Shown here in pieces: positions 59,084 through 64,000 of a DNA stretch of 64,000 nucleotides. The notes under the pieces were generated by a model. It made no database searches. It was not told the DNA's origin and saw nothing but the letters and a program-made list of their open reading frames with translations. The stretch spans positions 89,963 to 153,962 of the forward strand of contig CAAGCB010000012.1 of the NCBI GenBank assembly GCA_900768185.1. The letters run 5' to 3'. A program made the translations under genes and the position numbers. The stretch comes from Alphaproteobacteria bacterium. Lineage in GTDB: Bacteria; Pseudomonadota; Alphaproteobacteria; CAAGCB01; CAG-977. The stretch's first letter is position 1, and every line of letters starts with the position of its first letter.

Positions 59084-59365
59084 ATGGATGTCAGAGCAGT
59101 CAGAATTAAGTGCATGATCCTGCGTAAAGGCATGACCTTAAAAAGTCTTTCATTAAAAGCGGGGCTGTCCAGCCGCGCCTGTTCAAAAGCTTTAACCACT
59201 CCATTTCCCGCCGCCGAAAAAGTCATCGCCGAATTTTTGGACATTCCAGTTCAAAAATTGTGGCCGCATCGCTTTAACGCCGACGGAAGCCGTAAAAGTT
59301 CCCGACTCTCTAAATATACGGGAATTCGAATCTTTCGGCAACGTCAAAAAAGCAAAGCCGCTTAA
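59084..59365 (+). CDS. Ner-like DNA-binding protein
   Basis: A 93-residue protein matching Mu Ner/SfsB-type regulators: RAVRIKCMILRKGMTLKSLS, a helix-turn-helix with LSSRACSKAL, then PFPAAEKVIAEFLDIPVQKLWPHRF, where the trailing LWPxRF is typical of the family, and a basic C-terminus. Ner proteins turn down early transcription and keep lytic growth balanced. The ATG at 59084 was chosen because the family begins near here; its ribosome-binding site is weak. Confidence 0.85.
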   Translation: MDVRAVRIKCMILRKGMTLKSLSLKAGLSSRACSKALTTPFPAAEKVIAEFLDIPVQKLWPHRFNADGSRKSSRLSKYTGIRIFRQRQKSKAA

Positions 59366-59393
59366 ACAAAGAAAAAATTAAGGAGGCTTCGCG

Positions 59394-59858
59394 ATGTCAA
59401 AGAAATTCAAAGATACGGAAACGCTTGATTTGTTTGAACGGTTTTATCCCGTCCGCAGTCCTGCGGTTGTTTCGGCGACCGTGGATTTGAGCGGCAAAAT
59501 CAAGCGTCTGGTTTCTTTGATTTTAAAAGAAAGCCCCAAAACAAGAGAGCAAATCGCCGTAGAAATGGCGGAAGCCATGAATTGTCCGAGCTTTTCAAAA
59601 GCCATGCTGGACAATTATTCCAGCGAAGCGAACACCGACCATCAAATCACCCTTTACAGATTTATCGTTTTGGTTCGCGTGGCTGAAACGCCGCGGGTGT
59701 GGGACGAGCTATTAAAAGACGAAGGTTTCACCGTGCTGTTTGGCGACGAAGCTTTGCTTGCCGAACGCGGGCGCGTCGCGCAACAGATTGAAGAGCTGAA
59801 AAAGTATCAAAAAACATTGAACACAGTCGCGCCTGTCAAAATCCGGAGGCGGTCATGA
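59394..59858 (+). CDS. Early prophage protein, unknown function
   Basis: A 154-residue protein of no named function (FERFYPVRSPAVVSATVDLS, then KESPKTREQIAVEMAEAMNCP and a C-terminal coiled segment QQIEELKKYQKTLN). Genes of this size before muA are common in Mu-like phages. It starts behind AAGGAGGCTTCGCG and overlaps muA by 4 bases. Confidence 0.75.
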   Translation: MSKKFKDTETLDLFERFYPVRSPAVVSATVDLSGKIKRLVSLILKESPKTREQIAVEMAEAMNCPSFSKAMLDNYSSEANTDHQITLYRFIVLVRVAETPRVWDELLKDEGFTVLFGDEALLAERGRVAQQIEELKKYQKTLNTVAPVKIRRRS

Positions 59859-61924
59859 AAGAATGGTTGTCGTCCTTGGAATTGGCGGATTTAAGACTGC
59901 CGGGCTTGCCTAAAACAACGCAAGGAATGTCAAAAAAGGCGGAAGCTGAAAACTGGCAATCGCGTCCCCGTTCGGGACGCGGCGGAGGCAAGGAATACAA
60001 TATCGCTTCTTTGCCCGTCCGAGCGAAAGAAGAGCTGGCGCGCCGTTCTTTGTCGAACGTGCCGGAACGGCGGTCGAAAGAAGTGATTGAGCGTCCCGAC
60101 GACGCCGATTTGTCCGAAGCCAAGTCATGGCAGCGGGAAACGGCGGAAGCCAGAGCCGCGGTTTTGGCGGCGATTGACAATCTGGCGGCGACGTGCGGAA
60201 AAAACAACGCGATTAAAGCCGTGTTAAACGGTTTGAAAAACGGAACGCTGGAACCGTCTTTCGTGGAATTGATTCGCAAGGCGAACGCCAAGACGGGCGG
60301 AGCCGTAAAACTGTCCCGCGCCAGCCTGTTCAACTGGTACAAAATGCGCGACACGGCGGGATTGAAAGGCTTGACGCCCGTCCCCGCCAAGGACGAACAG
60401 GTTGTTGCTCCGGCATGGTTTGATGCTTTTGCCCGATTGTATTTTCGCCCGCAAAAACCGTCTTTAAGCTCTTGCGTTGAAATGATGCAGGAAAATATGC
60501 CCGCGCTTGCCCCCAGTTACAGACAGGCGAAGTTTTACCTTGAAAAAATCGGCAAACTGCTGGCGAACAAGGGACGCGTCGGGGCGCGCGAGGGAAAGGC
60601 TTTCCGCGCTTACGTTTCCCGCGACGTGTCGCATTTGTGGCCCGGCGCGATTTATTGCGCCGACGGACACACGTTCGACGCCGAAATCGCGCACCCGATC
60701 CACGGCAAGCCTTTCCGCCCTGAAGTTACGACAATTATTGACGTATATACCCGCAAAGCCGTCGGGTTCAGTCTGAACATCGTCGAATCGACCGCGTCCG
60801 TCATGGACAGCTTGATACACGCGGTGACGACCAACGGCGTTCCCGATGTTTTCTACGTTGACAACGGGAACGGCTTTAACAACACGACGGTCGATATGTT
60901 TTGCGCCCGCTTGGGCATCACGAAAAAGAACAGCATCGCCTACAATTCCCAAGCGCGCGGCGTGATTGAACGTTTGCACCAGACGATTTGGGTCAAGGCG
61001 GCGAAAATGCTGCCGACCTATATGGGCAAGCCGATGGATCCGGAAGCCAAGCAAAAGGTTTTCCACATCAATCGGCGCGAGGTCAAACAGGACGGGCGAA
61101 GCCGCTTATTGCCCGATTGGCAAGGCTTTGTCGCGTATTGCGAACGATGCTTTGCCGCTTACAACGACCACCCGCATTCTTTTCTGCCCGTCATTGTCGA
61201 TGCGGAAACGGGAAAGAAGCGGCACATGACGCCGAACGAAGCGTGGGAAGCCGGAAATCCCGATTTTCCCGATTACCGCCCCGATGTTCTGACACCTGCG
61301 GAGGTGAACGATTTGTCGCGTCCGTATGTGGTTCGCAAATGCTCCCGCTGTTTGGTCAGCCTGTTCAACAACGTGTACGGTTCGCCTTTGCTGGCGCACT
61401 ACCACGACGAAGAGGTTTCCGTCGGGTTTGACATTCACGACGCGTCGAAAGTTTGGGTGCGCGAATGGGACGGCACTTTGCCGGGGCGTTTGATTTGCGT
61501 CGCCAGATTTGAAGAAAACAAGCGCGCCTTTATGCCCGTCGCCTATGACGAAAAGAAACGTCTGCAACGGGCGCAGGGACGGCTTGCCCGATTGGGCGAA
61601 CAGCAGCAGGAAGTGCTGGAGGAAATGGGGCGGCGTTATTTGCCCGCGCCGTCCGCCGCGCCCATAACCGAAGAGGAAGCGTCCAAAAACGAAGCGTTTT
61701 TAAAAGAATTCGAGGCGGAGCAGAACGCTGCGCCCGCAGCCGATATTGACACGCCCGCGGCAAGGTTCCGCAAAGCCGTCGATATTCGCGACAAAATCGA
61801 AAAAGGGGAAAGCATTTCCGCCGAAGACCGCCGCTGGTTCGCCCAATACTCCGAATCCCCCGAATACATTCAACGAATGGACTTTGCGCAGGATTTCGGA
61901 ATGGAAGCCGCCATGACGGCATGA
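59855..61924 (+). CDS. MuA-type DDE transposase
   Basis: A 689-residue transposase with a winged-helix N-terminal DNA-binding region (DLRLPGLPKTTQGMSKKAE...), an integrase-like core and a C-terminal region that contacts MuB. The catalytic residues D270 (CADGHTFD), D336 (VDNGNGF) and E372 (RGVIERLH) are all present, close to Mu's 269/336/392. It should therefore be active. It catalyses strand transfer for integration and replicative transposition of the phage. Confidence 0.96.
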   Translation: MKEWLSSLELADLRLPGLPKTTQGMSKKAEAENWQSRPRSGRGGGKEYNIASLPVRAKEELARRSLSNVPERRSKEVIERPDDADLSEAKSWQRETAEARAAVLAAIDNLAATCGKNNAIKAVLNGLKNGTLEPSFVELIRKANAKTGGAVKLSRASLFNWYKMRDTAGLKGLTPVPAKDEQVVAPAWFDAFARLYFRPQKPSLSSCVEMMQENMPALAPSYRQAKFYLEKIGKLLANKGRVGAREGKAFRAYVSRDVSHLWPGAIYCADGHTFDAEIAHPIHGKPFRPEVTTIIDVYTRKAVGFSLNIVESTASVMDSLIHAVTTNGVPDVFYVDNGNGFNNTTVDMFCARLGITKKNSIAYNSQARGVIERLHQTIWVKAAKMLPTYMGKPMDPEAKQKVFHINRREVKQDGRSRLLPDWQGFVAYCERCFAAYNDHPHSFLPVIVDAETGKKRHMTPNEAWEAGNPDFPDYRPDVLTPAEVNDLSRPYVVRKCSRCLVSLFNNVYGSPLLAHYHDEEVSVGFDIHDASKVWVREWDGTLPGRLICVARFEENKRAFMPVAYDEKKRLQRAQGRLARLGEQQQEVLEEMGRRYLPAPSAAPITEEEASKNEAFLKEFEAEQNAAPAADIDTPAARFRKAVDIRDKIEKGESISAEDRRWFAQYSESPEYIQRMDFAQDFGMEAAMTA

Positions 61925-61983
61925 AAAAAGCGGCTTCCGTCAAAGGAAACCGCCCATAACAAAGCAAAAGGAGAATGACACGA

Positions 61984-62718
61984 ATGAATGATACTGTCAA
62001 GAACACAATCGCTCCGCTGCGCAACGTCGCGTTGCTGAACGAACTGGTGTATCGAGTCAAAAACCGCGATTACGGTCTGCCCGGCATGGCGACTTTTTAC
62101 GGTTTTTCCGGATACGGCAAGACGTTCGCGGCGATTTACGCGGCGAACAAGCATAAAGCTTATCACGTCCAAGTCAAAAGCGTATGGACGCCGAAAAAGC
62201 TCTGCACGTCCATTTTGGGCGAAATGGGCATTCAGCCCGCCTATACGATTCCCGACATGATGGATCAGATTGGCGAAGAGTTGTCGCTGTCTCAGCGTCC
62301 GCTGATCATCGACGAAGCCGATTATCTGGTTCAAAAACGCATGGTCGAGGTCGTGCGCGACATCTATGAAAGTTCGCAGGCCACAATCATTTTAATCGGC
62401 GAAGAAGCCATGCCAGCCAAGCTGCAAAAATGGGAGCGTGTCCACGGGCGTATGCTGGATTGGGTGGCGGCGCAGCCCGCTTCGATAGACGACGTCAAGC
62501 ATTTGACGAAGCTTTATGCGAACGGCATCGCCGTCGAACAGGACTTGTGCGAAAAAATCCTGAAAGAAAGCGCGGGTTCCGTGCGCCGCGTCTGCGTCAA
62601 CCTTGACCGCGTGCGCGAATTTGCGGTGACAAAGGGTTTGAAATCGGTTTGCGCGGGCGATTATCAGCGCGATTTCTTCACGGGCGTGCCGCCGATGGCG
62701 CGGAAAGCGGGGCTGTGA
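61984..62718 (+). CDS. MuB-type AAA ATPase, transposition target selector
   Basis: A 244-residue AAA+ ATPase with Walker A GFSGYGKT at about 41-48 and Walker B LIIDEADYL at about 103. MuB binds DNA, stimulates MuA and directs target choice. The ATG at 61984 has AGGAG at a normal distance of about 10 bases; the ATG at 61975 is too close to it. A hairpin lies in the gap after muA (GCGGCTTCC to GGAAACCGC). Confidence 0.93.
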   Translation: MNDTVKNTIAPLRNVALLNELVYRVKNRDYGLPGMATFYGFSGYGKTFAAIYAANKHKAYHVQVKSVWTPKKLCTSILGEMGIQPAYTIPDMMDQIGEELSLSQRPLIIDEADYLVQKRMVEVVRDIYESSQATIILIGEEAMPAKLQKWERVHGRMLDWVAAQPASIDDVKHLTKLYANGIAVEQDLCEKILKESAGSVRRVCVNLDRVREFAVTKGLKSVCAGDYQRDFFTGVPPMARKAGL

Positions 62719-63305
62719 TGGCGAACAAACCGATACACTTGCGCATGAAAGCCAAAAATCCCAGCGGTCGCCAAGCGATGTGGGAGGCTATTCGCGCCCA
62801 CAAGGACGGATTTACATTGACGGGTCTGGCGAACAGTTTCTGCGATTTGAAGCGGGAAACGCTCAGAACATACCTCCGTGCCCTCGTCAAAGGCGGATAC
62901 GTCATCAAAGCGTCGGAAGGCAATACAAAAACGCCGACGGTTTTCAAATTGTCCAAAGATGTCGGTGTGAACGCCCCGAACGTCAATCCCCAAGGGGAGC
63001 TGTCAACGTCGGGAAACGGGACGCAGCAGATGTGGCGGGCGATGCGTATGCTGCGGGATTTCAGCTATCTGGATTTGGTGGCGGCGGCATCAACGGAAGA
63101 AACTCCGTTGGCGATGTGGACGGTCAAAACCTATGTGATCGCGCTGTGCCACGCGGGATATTTGCGGCGGGTGGACAAAGGACGCTACGCGTTTGTCGCC
63201 GCCCGCTTTACGGGGCCGCGCGCGCCGATGATTCAACGGCTGAAAACCGTGTTTGATCCGAACTTGCAGCGTATCGTCTGGCAGCAGGAGGCGAAAGATG
63301 ACTGA
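62718..63305 (+). CDS. Phage winged-helix protein
   Basis: A 195-residue protein with two related winged-helix-like halves: MWEAIRAHKDGFTLTGLANSF...KRETLRTYLRALVKGGYV and MWRAMRMLRDFSYLDLVAAAS...AMWTVKTYVIALCHAGYL. The start shares bases with the muB stop (TGATG). The function is unknown; DNA binding is likely. Confidence 0.8.
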   Translation: MANKPIHLRMKAKNPSGRQAMWEAIRAHKDGFTLTGLANSFCDLKRETLRTYLRALVKGGYVIKASEGNTKTPTVFKLSKDVGVNAPNVNPQGELSTSGNGTQQMWRAMRMLRDFSYLDLVAAASTEETPLAMWTVKTYVIALCHAGYLRRVDKGRYAFVAARFTGPRAPMIQRLKTVFDPNLQRIVWQQEAKDD

Positions 63306-63615
63306 TTGGATTGATGCTTTGAAAGCCGAATGCGCCAAGTCGTCGCAAGCCAAGGTCGCCAAAGAACTGGGCTATTCCGCCGCGACAATCAGCTTGGTTT
63401 TAAAGGGCAAATACGCGGGCGATTTAAAGACCGTTGAACGCAAGTTTAAAGGCTGTTTTTTAAACGCGTCCCTGATTTGTCCCGTTATGGGCGAAATGTC
63501 CGTAGATAAATGCGTCAGCTACCGGCGCATGAAATTTTCAGCCGTCAATCCGCAACGCATCGCGCTTTACAAAGCCTGCCGCAACGGTTGCCCCCACTTT
63601 AAAACAGGAGATTGA
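63298..63615 (+). CDS. Phage helix-turn-helix protein with cysteine motif
   Basis: A 105-residue protein with a LacI/XRE-like helix-turn-helix (KVAKELGYSAATISLVLKGKY) and a C-terminal region with cysteines in CFLNASLICPVMG, DKCVSYRR and ACRNGCPHF, which might bind zinc or an iron-sulfur cluster. It overlaps its upstream neighbour by 8 bases. Such proteins occur in the early region of Mu-like phages. Confidence 0.78.
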   Translation: MTDWIDALKAECAKSSQAKVAKELGYSAATISLVLKGKYAGDLKTVERKFKGCFLNASLICPVMGEMSVDKCVSYRRMKFSAVNPQRIALYKACRNGCPHFKTGD

Positions 63616-63616
63616 A

Positions 63617-63910
63617 ATGCAGTTGAATACCGCTTTATCCCAGCAGATTTTTGGCGTGATTTCGGCTTTGACCCGCGAATACGGACAGGAACCCGTCGGT
63701 CAAATCCCGCCGTCAATTATGGATCGGGAAATCAAAAAACTGATCCGCATCAAAAACGAAGTCGCCGTTTTGGAGGACGCTTTGGCGCAAAAAGCCGGAG
63801 TTTCCAAAGAAACAGTCGCCATTGCCGTTCGCCTGCGCCATCTGGGCGTCGTGCCGGGGACGGCAATCAAACAGGATAACGACAATGACGATGATCCGAC
63901 AGCAGCTTAG
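63617..63910 (+). CDS. Early prophage protein, unknown function
   Basis: A 97-residue soluble protein (MQLNTALSQQIFGVISALTREYG...) with an acidic C-terminus (NDNDDDPTAA). It starts one base after the previous stop. No family assigned. Confidence 0.7.
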   Translation: MQLNTALSQQIFGVISALTREYGQEPVGQIPPSIMDREIKKLIRIKNEVAVLEDALAQKAGVSKETVAIAVRLRHLGVVPGTAIKQDNDNDDDPTAA

Positions 63911-63989
63911 ATATTGGCTTTTTTTACTGACCCACAAACGTCCCGCACGGGAGCGTTTCAACCACTCGAACGAAAGGAAAAACAAATGA
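63885..63989 (+). CDS. Possible 34-residue phage protein
   Basis: A short frame (MTMIRQQLRYWLFLLTHKRP...) overlaps the previous gene by 26 bases and the next start by 4 (ATGA). AGGA lies about 9 bases before its ATG. One hydrophobic stretch is flanked by basic residues. Coupling on both sides supports reality, but length limits confidence. Confidence 0.45.
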   Translation: MTMIRQQLRYWLFLLTHKRPARERFNHSNERKNK

Positions 63990-64000
63990 GTGAAATCACG
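63986..64000 (+). CDS. Start of next prophage gene, cut by window end
   Basis: An ATG at 63986 with AAAGGAAAAACAA upstream opens a frame beginning MSEIT. Only five codons are visible, so no function can be given. Confidence 0.6.

Larger units (their letters stand above)
58267..64000 (+). mobile_element. Mu-like transposable prophage, left part (continues beyond window)
   Basis: The order repressor (divergent), Ner-like protein, small early protein, MuA transposase, MuB ATPase and small early genes is the early region of Mu-type phages. The left end probably lies at the TG near 58267, just before two transposase-site-like repeats. Structural genes are outside the window, so completeness is unknown. 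Confidence 0.88.

Overview
The window looks like the chromosome of an alphaproteobacterium, probably host-associated and fermentative. The run nuoN, birA, RNase J is a familiar alphaproteobacterial order. Codon use is strongly G/C-ending in the core regions. There is no sign of Gram-positive or archaeal genes. A gut or host habitat is inferred from the ankyrin proteins and the expanded HExxH peptidases. The exact lineage cannot be read from the sequence.

Layout. 1-2921: end of a drug/metabolite transporter and glycogen phosphorylase, both on the minus strand. 3178-17205: a small hypothetical gene, a compact nuoABCDGHIJKLMN cluster without nuoE or nuoF, then birA, RNase J and a small exported protein. 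17286-21159: four tandem HExxH metallopeptidase-like genes behind one good promoter. 21178-27937: mscS, ruvX, gatCAB, a paralogue of the small gene at 3178, and a fifth HExxH protein with a proline-rich tail and a coupled small gene. 28020-28109: tRNA-Ser(GCT).

28093-54394 is a 26-kb genomic island inserted at the 3' end of that tRNA; a 19-bp piece of the tRNA end is repeated exactly at 54376-54394. It carries a type I restriction-modification operon (hsdR, hsdS, hsdM). Two other gene pairs are nested in it: an AT-rich cytosolic/membrane pair and a PARIS-like ATPase plus TOPRIM/DUF4276-like pair. Further on come a DUF2779 nuclease-like gene, a SprT-like protease, ankyrin proteins, a WYL regulator, a PD-(D/E)XK nuclease-like gene and a seven-gene envelope operon with LPP20, PEGA and ankyrin proteins. 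A short palindrome recurs in front of four island transcription units next to the WYL regulator. I found no integrase.

54479-58142: a sixth HExxH protein, a small cysteine-rich exported protein and gltX. From about 58267 to the window end lies the early region of a Mu-like transposable prophage: left-end repeats, repressor, operators, Ner-like protein, MuA, MuB and small early genes.

The most unusual content is: (1) a complex I-like cluster that lacks the NADH module and, by eye alignment, also the quinone-site His/Tyr of NuoD, the tandem Cys pair of NuoB and both key glutamates of NuoK; (2) the expanded HExxH family; (3) the island, with nested defence pairs, shared operators, a structured intergenic segment and an envelope/ankyrin operon ending in a 1059-residue protein.
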